64,000 nt of DNA from Parasediminibacterium sp051861445 (GTDB lineage: Bacteria; Bacteroidota; Bacteroidia; Chitinophagales; Chitinophagaceae), in the NCBI GenBank assembly GCA_051861445.1, contig JBHYCS010000009.1, forward strand, positions 62,001 through 126,000, read 5' to 3'. Under the pieces are notes generated by a model, which was given only the letters and a program-made list of their open reading frames with translations, made no database searches and was not told the DNA's origin. How positions within the stretch are numbered: the first letter of the stretch is position 1; each line of letters begins with the position of its first letter. Of the stretch, positions 28,026 through 36,790 are shown piece after piece. The position numbers and the translations under genes were made by a program.

Positions 28026-28062
28026 AAAAGCCATTTATCAAATTAAATGATAAACGGCTTTT
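28026..28062 (-). terminator. Terminator downstream of mnmG
   Basis: A 15-bp inverted repeat with one mismatch (28026-28040 and 28048-28062) and a 7-nt loop lies just after the mnmG stop. On the minus strand it ends in a run of T. Confidence 0.7.
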
Positions 28063-28084
28063 GAATAGGTTAGAGGTTAGTTAT

Positions 28085-29953
28085 TTATCTACCCATATAT
28101 ACCATTAAAATTTGTACATCACTAGGATTTACACCACTGATTCTACTTGCTTGACCCAATGTTGTTGGACGTATTTTTTTGAATTTTTGTAAAGCTTCGC
28201 TTGAAAGAGCATGTACTTTATCGAAATCTAAATTATCTGGAATCAACATATTTTCTAATTGACTCATTTTGGCTACAATTTCATGTTCTTTTTCGATGTA
28301 GCGTTCGTATTTTATTTGAATTTCTGCTTGTTCAATTGTTTCTCTATCGTAGGCTTTTAATTGTTCTGCCAAACGAGGTACAGCAACCAACATATCTGTT
28401 AATGCAACATTTGGACGAAGTATTATTTTATTGGCTCTTTGTTTATCAGTAATTGAGGTAGATTGAATTTCTGTGAAATATGGATTAATTTCATCGGCTT
28501 CAACATTAAAGTTTGTCAATATTTCTTTAATCTTTTCTACACCGTTTCTCTTTTCATTTACTTTATCCATTCTTTCATGAGAAGCAAAACCTAATTTATA
28601 GCTCATTTCGGTTAAGCGTAAATCTGCATTATCTTGTCTTAATAGGGTTCTATATTCTGCACGGCTTGTAAACATTCTATATGGCTCATCCGTTCCTTTA
28701 CTAATTAAATCATCAATCAATACACCAATATAGGCATCACTTCTTTTTAAGATAAATGGTGCTTGATCTTTTGCTTTTAAATGTGCATTCATTCCGGCCA
28801 TTAAACCTTGACAAGCTGCCTCTTCATAACCTGTAGTTCCATTAATTTGACCAGCAAAAAATAGGTTTTCAATCTGCTTGGTTTCTAAAGAATATTTTAA
28901 TTGTGTTGGTGGAAAAAAATCGTATTCAATAGCATAACCTGGACGAAAGAATCTACAGTTTTCAAAACCTGGTACTGTTTTTAATGCTTTTACTTGAACA
29001 TCTTCTGGCAAGGAAGTAGAAAATCCGTTTACATATATTTCATAAGTATTCCATCCTTCTGGTTCTACAAACAGTTGATGGCGGTCTCTATCGGCAAAAC
29101 GATTGATTTTATCTTCAATACTAGGGCAATATCTTGGTCCTCTTCCTTCAATTCTTCCTTGAAACATTGGACTTCTATCGAAACCTGTTTTTAATATTTC
29201 ATGTACTTCAGGGCTTGTATAGGTTATATGACAGCTTCTTTGTTGGCTAGGTTTTATTTTTTCTGAGTCTAAAAAAGAAAAACCTACAATTTCTTCGTCG
29301 CCTTGTTGTTCTTCCATTTTAGAATAATCTAAGCTTCTGCCATCAATTCTAGGTGGTGTTCCTGTTTTTAGCCGATCGCTTTCGAATCCTAATTCTACCA
29401 ATTGTTCTGTAATTCCGGTAGCTGCTTTTTCACCCACTCTTCCTCCACCAAATCTTTTTTCACCAATATGAATTACACCATTTAAAAAAGTACCACTTGT
29501 AACTACTACAGATGAAGCAAAAATTTCATTACCCAAACCTGTAACAACACCATAAGCTGTTCCATTTTTAATTAAAATAGAACTCACCATATCTTGATAA
29601 AAATCTACGTTCGGTGTGTTTTCTAGCATTTCTCTCCAAGTTGCAGCAAACAACATTCTATCGTTTTGTGTTCTAGGACTCCACATTGCAGGCCCCTTAC
29701 TTCTATTCAACATTCTAAATTGAATCATGCTTTTATCGGTAACAATGCCACTATAGCCACCCAATGCATCTATTTCACGTACAATTTGCCCTTTTGCAAT
29801 TCCACCCATAGCAGGATTGCAACTCATTTGGGCAATTGTTTGCATATTCATGGTAATTAATAAAACCTTACTACCCATATTGGCGGCAGCAGCAGCGGCT
29901 TCGCAACCAGCATGTCCTGCACCAACTACAATAACATCATACTTAGGAAACAT
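28085..29953 (-). CDS. mnmG: tRNA uridine 5-carboxymethylaminomethyl modification enzyme MnmG (GidA)
   Basis: 622 residues, full length. The FAD dinucleotide-binding motif VVGAGHAGCEAA is at residues 10-21. Family segments include CNPAMGGIAKGQIVREIDALGG, GTFLNGVIHIGEKRFGGGR, the FFAGQINGTTGYEEAA loop and a C-terminal MnmE-binding helical domain ending in QASRISGVNPSDVQIL. With MnmE it installs the cmnm5 group on U34 of tRNA. It is often close to the replication origin in bacteria. Two parS-like sites lie 102-153 bp upstream of its start. Confidence 0.95.
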   Translation of the reverse strand: MFPKYDVIVVGAGHAGCEAAAAAANMGSKVLLITMNMQTIAQMSCNPAMGGIAKGQIVREIDALGGYSGIVTDKSMIQFRMLNRSKGPAMWSPRTQNDRMLFAATWREMLENTPNVDFYQDMVSSILIKNGTAYGVVTGLGNEIFASSVVVTSGTFLNGVIHIGEKRFGGGRVGEKAATGITEQLVELGFESDRLKTGTPPRIDGRSLDYSKMEEQQGDEEIVGFSFLDSEKIKPSQQRSCHITYTSPEVHEILKTGFDRSPMFQGRIEGRGPRYCPSIEDKINRFADRDRHQLFVEPEGWNTYEIYVNGFSTSLPEDVQVKALKTVPGFENCRFFRPGYAIEYDFFPPTQLKYSLETKQIENLFFAGQINGTTGYEEAACQGLMAGMNAHLKAKDQAPFILKRSDAYIGVLIDDLISKGTDEPYRMFTSRAEYRTLLRQDNADLRLTEMSYKLGFASHERMDKVNEKRNGVEKIKEILTNFNVEADEINPYFTEIQSTSITDKQRANKIILRPNVALTDMLVAVPRLAEQLKAYDRETIEQAEIQIKYERYIEKEHEIVAKMSQLENMLIPDNLDFDKVHALSSEALQKFKKIRPTTLGQASRISGVNPSDVQILMVYMGR

Positions 29954-30054
29954 TTCTTCTTACAATTTAGATGGCAAAGATAAATGAAGATTAGAGAGCA
30001 AATAAGAGAACGATTATGGAGATAAGATATTGTTTTGAAATAAGAGAAGATAAA

Positions 30055-30070
30055 TGTTTCACGTGGAGCA
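30055..30070. other. parS-like centromere site 1
   Basis: TGTTTCACGTGGAGCA. Its reverse complement differs at one of 16 positions from the general parS consensus TGTTNCACGTGAAACA bound by ParB/Spo0J. It lies in the 157-bp gap between mnmG and ybeY. Confidence 0.7.
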
Positions 30071-30090
30071 TTTTAAAAAATGAACAACTT

Positions 30091-30106
30091 TGTTTCACGT
30101 GGAACG
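30091..30106. other. parS-like centromere site 2
   Basis: TGTTTCACGTGGAACG. Its reverse complement differs from the parS consensus TGTTNCACGTGAAACA only at the first base. It is in direct orientation with site 1, 36 bp start to start. Two such matches in one short gap are very unlikely by chance. Confidence 0.75.
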
Positions 30107-30110
30107 AAAA

Positions 30111-30530
30111 TTATTGAAGAAATTGTCGAATATAAAAATCTTCTTTCTGACGCATTAGTATGCTTTGTGATTTTGATTTGTCTTTATAGCCACACAAATG
30201 CAAAGCTCCATGAAAAATAACACGAAGTAATTCTGTATGATAACTTGTGTTTAATAATTTGCTATTGTCTTTTACTCTTTCTAAACTAATATATATTTCA
30301 CCTTCAACCGGATTATTTGGTTCTTGTAAAGCAAAAGTGATGATATCGGTGTAGGTATCATGTTGTAAAAACTGACGATTAATATTGATTAAATATTCAT
30401 CAGTACAAAAAACATATTGTAAGTTATTTAAGGCAGTATTTTCTTGGTTGAATATAGAAACAATAAAGGATTTTAACTTTCGTTTTTCTTTAAATTGAAA
30501 TGTACAATCAGCATTGGAAAATGAAACCAT
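30111..30530 (-). CDS. ybeY: Endoribonuclease / rRNA maturation factor YbeY
   Basis: 139 residues. The domain has the LNNLQYVFCTDEYLININRQFL helix, YTDIITFALQE and the metal site HGALHLCGYKDKS. YbeY trims rRNA 3' ends and takes part in ribosome quality control. In E. coli the site is HGxLHLxGYDH with three His ligands; here the third is replaced by Lys-Asp-Lys-Ser. A similar change occurs in other Bacteroidota (HLCGxxDK), so it is a lineage trait rather than damage. Minus strand, upstream of mnmG with the parS pair between them. Confidence 0.88.
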   Translation of the reverse strand: MVSFSNADCTFQFKEKRKLKSFIVSIFNQENTALNNLQYVFCTDEYLININRQFLQHDTYTDIITFALQEPNNPVEGEIYISLERVKDNSKLLNTSYHTELLRVIFHGALHLCGYKDKSKSQSILMRQKEDFYIRQFLQ

Positions 30531-30589
30531 AAGGTGTAAGTATTATTTTGATACTCCAAAATTCGTAACAAAAAGGGGGAGTACCAATT

Positions 30590-30597
30590 TACTTTTG
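30590..30597 (+). promoter_or_regulatory. Probable -7 element of the feoA promoter
   Basis: TACTTTTG matches the Bacteroidota -7 consensus TAnnTTTG. It lies 53 bp upstream of the feoA start. No clean -33 TTTG is seen at 17-19 bp, so the call is moderate. Confidence 0.4.
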
Positions 30598-30650
30598 CTA
30601 CTTTAGCAAAGAATCAATTTATAGTTGTACATCATTGAATAAGTAAACAA

Positions 30651-30875
30651 ATGAAAAGATTAAGTGAATTAGAAGTAGGACATATAGCCACCATTGATTC
30701 TTTTGAAAAAGATGATATTTTTATTAAGCTGATGGAAATGGGTTGTGTTCCGGGTGAAAAAGTAAAAGTAATTCAAGTTGCTCCTTTGGGAGATCCGATA
30801 TCTATTGCTGTTGCAGGTTATAACTTAAGCCTACGGTTGAATGAAGCAAAAAGCATTTTTATAACAGAAGAATAA
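30651..30875 (+). CDS. feoA: FeoA-family protein
   Basis: 74 residues forming the SH3-like FeoA domain: LSELEVGHIATI, LMEMGCVPGEKVKVIQVAPLGDPI and YNLSLRLNEAKSIFI. FeoA assists the ferrous iron transporter FeoB at its cytoplasmic face. FeoB does not follow; instead nadD starts 32 bp downstream. An iron-uptake role is therefore inferred from the family only, with feoB presumably elsewhere. Confidence 0.85.
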   Translation: MKRLSELEVGHIATIDSFEKDDIFIKLMEMGCVPGEKVKVIQVAPLGDPISIAVAGYNLSLRLNEAKSIFITEE

Positions 30876-30907
30876 TTCCTTTCTGTTCATCATTCCATTA
30901 TACAAAC

Positions 30908-31480
30908 ATGAAAGTTGGTTTATACTTTGGTTCTTTTAATCCTATTCATACAGGTCATTTAATTATTGCCAATCATGTTGCAAACACAAAATTAGTTCAA
31001 CAAGTTTGGTTGGTAGTTAGTCCACAAAATCCATTAAAACCATCTAAAAGTTTATTAAACGAATATCATAGATTACATCTAGCTCAAATTGCAGTTGTCA
31101 ATAACCCAGCTTTAAAAGTAAGTGACGTAGAATTTAAACTACCTAAACCATCTTTTACAATTGATACACTTACATACTTATCAGAAAAATATCCCAAATA
31201 CGAGTTTAGTATTATTGTAGGAAGTGATAGTTTTCAAAATCTTCACCGATGGAAAAACCATGAAGTATTATTAAAGAACTATCCATTTTTAGTATATCAT
31301 CGTCCTCAATTTCCAATTCAAGAAATTAAAACAGCAAAATCAATAACCGTTTTAGAAGCTCCACTATTAGATATTTCGGCTACATTTATAAGAGACTCTA
31401 TTAAAAAAGGAAATAGTATTCAATATTTAGTTCCAGATTTAGTAGCAAAAGAAATAGAAGAAAACGGGTATTATAAATAA
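30908..31480 (+). CDS. nadD: Nicotinate-nucleotide adenylyltransferase
   Basis: 190 residues. The nucleotidyltransferase motif GSFNPIHTGH is at residues 8-17, with the second motif in LLDISATFIRDSIKKG near the C-terminus and VGSDSFQNLHRW in the middle. NadD adenylylates nicotinate mononucleotide in NAD synthesis. It follows feoA by 32 bp. The quinolinate synthase gene nadA of the same pathway is 6 kb away on the other strand. Confidence 0.92.
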   Translation: MKVGLYFGSFNPIHTGHLIIANHVANTKLVQQVWLVVSPQNPLKPSKSLLNEYHRLHLAQIAVVNNPALKVSDVEFKLPKPSFTIDTLTYLSEKYPKYEFSIIVGSDSFQNLHRWKNHEVLLKNYPFLVYHRPQFPIQEIKTAKSITVLEAPLLDISATFIRDSIKKGNSIQYLVPDLVAKEIEENGYYK

Positions 31481-31553
31481 TAAAAAGAGAAAGAAGAATA
31501 TTTATTCTCTTTATTGTAATTTGTATCGTTCTTAAAATATACCAAAACCTAAC

Positions 31554-33011
31554 ATGAACGAAACCTTAAAACAACTGCTTAGCCTTGCAATTGCAATTGG
31601 CTTATTCATTCTTTTTCAAAACATCAATCCTTTTCATGTTTCAATTCAAGCTCAAAAAGTAATAGCAGTTGCATTTTTAATGATTACACTTTGGATAACC
31701 GAAGCTATTCCAATGCCTGTAGTAAGTTTATTACCGCTCATTTTATTTCCATTAATGGGTATTGCTAAAATAGAAGAAGTGGCTGTACCTTATGCAGATA
31801 AAATTATTTTCCTATTCATGGGTGGCTTTTTTTTAAGTGTAGCAATAGAAAAATGGAACTTACATAAAAGAATAGCACTTTCTATTGTTCAATTAACAGG
31901 AACAAGTGGAGATAAAATTATTCTTGGTTTTATAATTGCCACAGGTTTATTAAGTATGTGGTTAAGTAATACTACAACAACGATGATGATGTTTCCAATT
32001 GCAGGATCGGTAATACATGTAATGGAACAAAACCACGACAGTAACAAACATAATATTGCTAACTTTTCTGTAGCAATGATGTTGTGTATTGCATACAGTA
32101 GCAATTTTGGTGGAATTGCAACAATTATTGGTACACCACCAAACGTTGCATACGTAGCACAACTACAAAAACATTATAATTATAGTTTTGAGTTTTCTCA
32201 ATGGATGTTGATTTGTACACCTTTATCCATCATTATTTTATTTAGCTTATATATTGTATTAACAAAGGTTCTGTATAAAAACAAAATCAAAGCAAATAGT
32301 GAAACAAAACAATTGATTGCTGATGAATTAAAAAAATTGGGTAATCTTTCAATTGCAGAAAAAAGGGTATTGATTATTTTTTGCATTACCGCTCTTTTAT
32401 GGATTTTTAAAGATTTAATTAATCAATTGAAATGGGTAAAATTAGATGATACCATTATTGCTTTATTAGCAGGTGTAACCTTGTTTACAATTAATGCTGG
32501 AAAAGATGAAAAGCGAACTACATTATTAACTTGGAAGGATACTGAGAAAATGGCTTGGGGAATTCTGTTATTATTTGGTGGCGGAATTGCTTTAGCTAGT
32601 CAATTAGAAAAGGTTGGACTGATTACAAAATTGGGAAATTGGTTAGCTATTTATGCTGGCGATAATACTTTTTTATTGGTCTTTTTAATAGCATTCATAT
32701 CGATATTTATTAGTGAAATAATGAGCAATGTGGCTCAAGTAATTGTATTTGCACCTGTAGTTGCTGGTATTGCAGATGCATTACACATGAATCCTATTTT
32801 ATTGGGCTTACCCATGACTTTGGGTGCTAGTTGTGCAAGCATGTTACCAATGGGTACACCACCAAATGCCATTGTTTTTGCTAGCGGAAAACTTAAAATA
32901 AAAGATATGATTAAAACAGGATTGGTGATGAATATTATTTGTGGAATTTTAATCACCCTGTTTTGTTGGTATTTTGTACCATATTTTTTAAATCCAGTTC
33001 AGATAAAATAA
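31554..33011 (+). CDS. SLC13/DASS-family sodium-dependent dicarboxylate (or anion) symporter
   Basis: 485 residues with about 11-12 transmembrane segments. The two repeated signature loops of the family are visible: SNTTTTMMMFPIAGSV with FGGIATIIGTPPNVAYVA in the first half, and SNVAQVIVFAPVVAG with MLPMGTPPNAIVFASG in the second. SNT/TPPN-type motifs form the sodium and carboxylate site. Likely substrates are succinate, malate, fumarate or citrate; sulfate cannot be excluded. It starts 74 bp after nadD and 71 bp before the transketolase half. Confidence 0.88.
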   Translation: MNETLKQLLSLAIAIGLFILFQNINPFHVSIQAQKVIAVAFLMITLWITEAIPMPVVSLLPLILFPLMGIAKIEEVAVPYADKIIFLFMGGFFLSVAIEKWNLHKRIALSIVQLTGTSGDKIILGFIIATGLLSMWLSNTTTTMMMFPIAGSVIHVMEQNHDSNKHNIANFSVAMMLCIAYSSNFGGIATIIGTPPNVAYVAQLQKHYNYSFEFSQWMLICTPLSIIILFSLYIVLTKVLYKNKIKANSETKQLIADELKKLGNLSIAEKRVLIIFCITALLWIFKDLINQLKWVKLDDTIIALLAGVTLFTINAGKDEKRTTLLTWKDTEKMAWGILLLFGGGIALASQLEKVGLITKLGNWLAIYAGDNTFLLVFLIAFISIFISEIMSNVAQVIVFAPVVAGIADALHMNPILLGLPMTLGASCASMLPMGTPPNAIVFASGKLKIKDMIKTGLVMNIICGILITLFCWYFVPYFLNPVQIK

Positions 33012-33081
33012 AACTTTTACATCTCTCTAGTAAAACAATAGATTTTATTTAACTTGCAAATCTTAAATTAAACCTACTACA

Positions 33082-34050
33082 ATGAAATTAAAAGATATTG
33101 AAGTTTTAAACGAAAAAGAAACAAGAGGTGGATTTGGTGAAGGAATTTATGAAATTGGTAAAGAGAATGAAAATGTAGTAGTGCTTACTGCAGATTTAGC
33201 AGGATCGTTTAAATTAGGTCCATACATTAAAGATTTTCCAAACAGATTTGTACAATGTGGAATTGCTGAAGCTAATATGATTGGTGTAGCTGCTGGTTTA
33301 ACAATTGGAGGAAAAATTCCTTACACAACAACATTTGCAAATTTTAGTACAGGTAGAGTGTACGATCAAATTCGTCAAAGTATTGCTTACAGTAATAAAA
33401 ATGTAAAAATTTGTGCTTCACATGCTGGATTAACTTTGGGTGAAGATGGAGCAACACACCAAATTTTAGAAGATATTGGAATGATGAAAATGTTGCCAGG
33501 AATGACAGTAATTGTTCCTTGCGATTTTAATCAAACCAAAAAAGCTACTAAAGCTATTGCAGATTATGAAGGACCTGTGTACTTAAGATTTGGTAGACCA
33601 AAATGGCCAAACTTTACAAAAGAAGATGGAAGCGATTTTGTAATTGGTAAAGCACAACAATTAAGTGAAGGAACCGATGTTACCATTTTTGCTTGTGGTC
33701 ATTTAGTTTGGAAAGCAATTGAAGCTGGTAAAATTTTAGAAGAAAAAGGCATTAGTGTAGAACTGATAAATATTCATACCATTAAACCTTTAGATACTGA
33801 AGCAATAATTGCATCTATTCAAAAAACAAAATGTGCAGTTACTTGTGAAGAACATAATATTTTAGGTGGATTAGGTGATAGCATTGCTCAAGTAGCTGCT
33901 GCTAATTTTCCTATACCAATTGAATATGTAGGTACAAAAGATACTTTTGGTGAAAGTGGAACACCTAATCAATTATTAGCAAAATATGGATTAGACACAC
34001 CAAATATTATTGAAGCAGTAGAAAAAGTATTGGCTAGAAAAGCGAAATAA
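33082..34050 (+). CDS. Transketolase C-terminal subunit (split transketolase)
   Basis: 322 residues covering the pyrimidine-binding and C-terminal domains of transketolase (residues about 5-170 and 190-315). Seen motifs include VVLTADLAGSFKLG, FVQCGIAEANMIGVAAGL, SHAGLTLGEDGATHQ and CEEHNILGGLGDSIA. Split transketolases need an N-terminal TPP-binding subunit of about 280 residues, normally encoded just upstream. Here the upstream gene is a transporter and no N-terminal half is in the window. It probably works in the pentose phosphate pathway with a partner encoded elsewhere. A perfect terminator follows. Confidence 0.88.
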   Translation: MKLKDIEVLNEKETRGGFGEGIYEIGKENENVVVLTADLAGSFKLGPYIKDFPNRFVQCGIAEANMIGVAAGLTIGGKIPYTTTFANFSTGRVYDQIRQSIAYSNKNVKICASHAGLTLGEDGATHQILEDIGMMKMLPGMTVIVPCDFNQTKKATKAIADYEGPVYLRFGRPKWPNFTKEDGSDFVIGKAQQLSEGTDVTIFACGHLVWKAIEAGKILEEKGISVELINIHTIKPLDTEAIIASIQKTKCAVTCEEHNILGGLGDSIAQVAAANFPIPIEYVGTKDTFGESGTPNQLLAKYGLDTPNIIEAVEKVLARKAK

Positions 34051-34072
34051 TTTTTGTAAATAATAATTTACT

Positions 34073-34102
34073 AAACGGAATGAAAATGAATTCATTCCGT
34101 TT
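34073..34102. terminator. Bidirectional terminator
   Basis: A 12-bp perfect inverted repeat (34073-34084, 34091-34102) with a 6-nt loop and a T run lies between the convergent transketolase and helicase genes. Confidence 0.8.
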
Positions 34103-36620
34103 TTTTATTTGCATACTTGAAACGATAATAGTTTATTCCATAACGTAAATCTGAATACGAATAATTATTACCAAGTTCTTGCATTAAATCAGTAGCCTTT
34201 TCAGATTGCAATTTTTCTATTGCAGCAACTATAGCATTTACTTTAACTGCATCTAACAAAGTAAATACATCAATTACATTATCTTTTACCAATAATGCTA
34301 AATGACCTTCAATGGTGCTTTTGGCTAAATTTCTTTCAGCTACAATTGCTTCTACACTTAATCCTTGTTTGTGTAAACGCAATGTAAAATCAGTGGTACT
34401 TTCTTTTTCAACAACAGTATTTTGTGACCGTTGCACTTTTTCCTGTTTTGGAATTGATTTTTGATGAATGAACGATTGAAGCTGATGTTGTTGCGAAAAA
34501 GATACAATAGCATTAATAAATAATGATCCAAACTTTTCTATTTTGGTAGATCCAAATCCTGTAATTTGTTCTAACTCTTTTGTATTCTGTGGTAAATAAG
34601 TTACCAATTCTTCAAGTGTTTTACTAGAAGCAACCATATAAATAGGTAGGTTCTTGGTTGAACAAATTTGTTCTCTAATCAATCGTAATTGTTGGTACAA
34701 TTCAGGATGTGGCGTTTCAATCTTCTTATAATTTGTTCCTGCATAAATTGTATTTGCTAATGATGGAACTTGAATTTTCATTTTTTTCTCTTGAAAAACA
34801 AACATGTCAAATCCATAAACACAAGTATTTAATAATTCATTTTTTATATATAATTCTGCATATAATTTATATAAATCAGCATGAAATTCTTTTGCATAAT
34901 TTCTACTATCTGTTGTAACAGAACACTCTTGTATGTTTTGTAAAACCGATTGTAACAATGGTAAAAAATAGGCAGTTGCTTTTACTACTCGTTGTTGTAA
35001 AACTTCATTATTATTTTGTAGAAACAATTGATTTAGTTGAATTACAAACTTTTCAGACACAGAAGAAATTTCTTGAATTTCTTTTGAAAAGTCTTGTAGC
35101 CAAACTGCAGAATCACCCAAAAAAGAACGATTATGTATTTCGAAAAAAGCATTAATATCTTTTAAAATAATCAAGCATTTATTAAAACTAAATAACTCAA
35201 TTAATATTTTTTGTTTATACAATTGCTTACCCAATAACAAATTATTTTCTAATGCAATGGCATTTGATTTTGATTTTGAAAACTGCACAATTCTTTCATC
35301 AACAAATAAATTGCTATTCGATATTTTACTGGTTAAAACCAATCCTTGCAAATTTGTACAACGGCTTAATGCTACATAAACTTGCCCTGCAGCAAAAGCA
35401 GAACCAGCATCAATAATGGCTTTTTGGAAAGTTAATCCTTGACTTTTATGAATGGTAATTGCCCAAGCTAAGCGTAAAGGATATTGCGTAAACGAACCGA
35501 TTACCGATTCTTCAATTTGTTGTGTAGTATTGTTTAAAGTGTATTTAATATTCTCCCATTTTTCTTTTAAAACTTTTATGGGCTCATCATCACCGTCACA
35601 AACAACATAAATAGCTTCATCGTCAAAAGAATCTATTGTTCCTATTTTTCCATTAAAGTATCGTCTAATTTTTTCTTTATCATTTTTAATAAACATTACC
35701 TGAGCACCAATTTTTAGCTCTAATACTTCTTCGGCCGGAAAAGCTTTATCGCTAAAATCTCCTTCTATAGTTGCAGTAAAACGTTCTGTGTTTGTTAATA
35801 AATGTTGCAAACCTTGTTGATTAAGGGTTTGTGCTTTAGCATTATGTGTGGTTAAAGTAATGTAACCTTCTGTTTTACTAGGAGAAAATTGAGGCTGATA
35901 TTGCTCATTTAAAATTTCTAAAGCTTCATCATCCAATTGATGGTTACGAACTTTATTTAAAATTTCAATAAACTTAAAATCGCTTTGTCGATAAATTTTT
36001 TCTAACTCAATATAAACAGGAGCTTGCTGCTGCATTACTTTACTACTGAAAAAATAAGGACTATCATAAAATTGTTGCAAAAACTGCCATTCTTCTGTAG
36101 GAATAACAGGTGGAAGTTGATGCATATCTCCAATTAATAAAACTTGTACACCACCAAAAGGCTCGTATAAACGATTTCGAATACTTCTCATCACTGTATC
36201 AATGGCATCAATAATATCGCAACGAACCATACTAATTTCATCAATAATCAACAATTCTAATTGTTGAATTACATCTCTTTTTTCTCTATTCAGCTTAATT
36301 CTTCCTAATAAATGATGTTTATCTACTACACTCTCTTTTTGTTGATGTACATCTTGTAAACTAAAATTATGAGTGATTGGTCCAGGAATAAATGGTGAAA
36401 ACGGAAGTTGAAAAAAAGAATGAATAGTTGTTCCACCAGCATTAATTGCAGCTACACCAGTTGGTGCTATTACAGCTGTTTGTTTGGTAGAATGTTGAAT
36501 AACATGTTTTAAAAAAGTGGTTTTGCCTGTTCCTGCCTTTCCAGTTAAAAAAATATTTTCGTTGGTAAATTGGATATAATCGAAAGCAAGTTGAAACAAA
36601 TGGTTAAAATCGGTAGACAT
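34092..36620 (-). CDS. PIF1/RecD2-type helicase with HRDC and C-terminal helix-turn-helix domains
   Basis: 842 residues. The N-terminal 420 residues are a superfamily 1B helicase: Walker A GKAGTGKTTF near 27-36, IAPTGVAAINAGG, IIDEISMVRCD (motif II), LLIGDMHQLPPV (III) and ITIHKSQGLTF with YVALSRCTNLQGL at the end. Residues about 640-720 form an HRDC domain (LRLIREQICSTKNLPIYMV; LEQITGFGSTKIEKFG). The last 100 residues carry a helix-turn-helix (GLSVEAIVAERNLAKSTIEG) of the kind found after RecQ HRDC domains. It should be a DNA or G-quadruplex helicase in genome maintenance. Confidence 0.85.
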   Translation of the reverse strand: MSTDFNHLFQLAFDYIQFTNENIFLTGKAGTGKTTFLKHVIQHSTKQTAVIAPTGVAAINAGGTTIHSFFQLPFSPFIPGPITHNFSLQDVHQQKESVVDKHHLLGRIKLNREKRDVIQQLELLIIDEISMVRCDIIDAIDTVMRSIRNRLYEPFGGVQVLLIGDMHQLPPVIPTEEWQFLQQFYDSPYFFSSKVMQQQAPVYIELEKIYRQSDFKFIEILNKVRNHQLDDEALEILNEQYQPQFSPSKTEGYITLTTHNAKAQTLNQQGLQHLLTNTERFTATIEGDFSDKAFPAEEVLELKIGAQVMFIKNDKEKIRRYFNGKIGTIDSFDDEAIYVVCDGDDEPIKVLKEKWENIKYTLNNTTQQIEESVIGSFTQYPLRLAWAITIHKSQGLTFQKAIIDAGSAFAAGQVYVALSRCTNLQGLVLTSKISNSNLFVDERIVQFSKSKSNAIALENNLLLGKQLYKQKILIELFSFNKCLIILKDINAFFEIHNRSFLGDSAVWLQDFSKEIQEISSVSEKFVIQLNQLFLQNNNEVLQQRVVKATAYFLPLLQSVLQNIQECSVTTDSRNYAKEFHADLYKLYAELYIKNELLNTCVYGFDMFVFQEKKMKIQVPSLANTIYAGTNYKKIETPHPELYQQLRLIREQICSTKNLPIYMVASSKTLEELVTYLPQNTKELEQITGFGSTKIEKFGSLFINAIVSFSQQHQLQSFIHQKSIPKQEKVQRSQNTVVEKESTTDFTLRLHKQGLSVEAIVAERNLAKSTIEGHLALLVKDNVIDVFTLLDAVKVNAIVAAIEKLQSEKATDLMQELGNNYSYSDLRYGINYYRFKYANKKTE

Positions 36621-36749
36621 TCAAATAAAAATTAAAATAACGATAAACTACCGATAAATATAAAATAAAAAGTTTATAAATAGAATAAATGGTGAAAATG
36701 TTTACAACAAAAGCGTAGAGAAGCTAATAAAACAATAGCAACGCAACGC

Positions 36750-36773
36750 ATTTAAGCACTTTAACGCTTAAAT
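36750..36773 (-). terminator. Weak stem-loop downstream of nadA
   Basis: ATTTAAGC and GCTTAAAT arms with an 8-nt loop lie 18 bp after the nadA stop on the minus strand. Only a weak T tract follows, so the function is uncertain. Confidence 0.35.
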
Positions 36774-36790
36774 CGTATATTCTCTAGTTA

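Noticed and set aside
36621..36790. Gap between the helicase and nadA as a tRNA or small RNA gene
   Set aside because: No cloverleaf or CCA-like end; only a weak 8-bp stem-loop that may terminate nadA.
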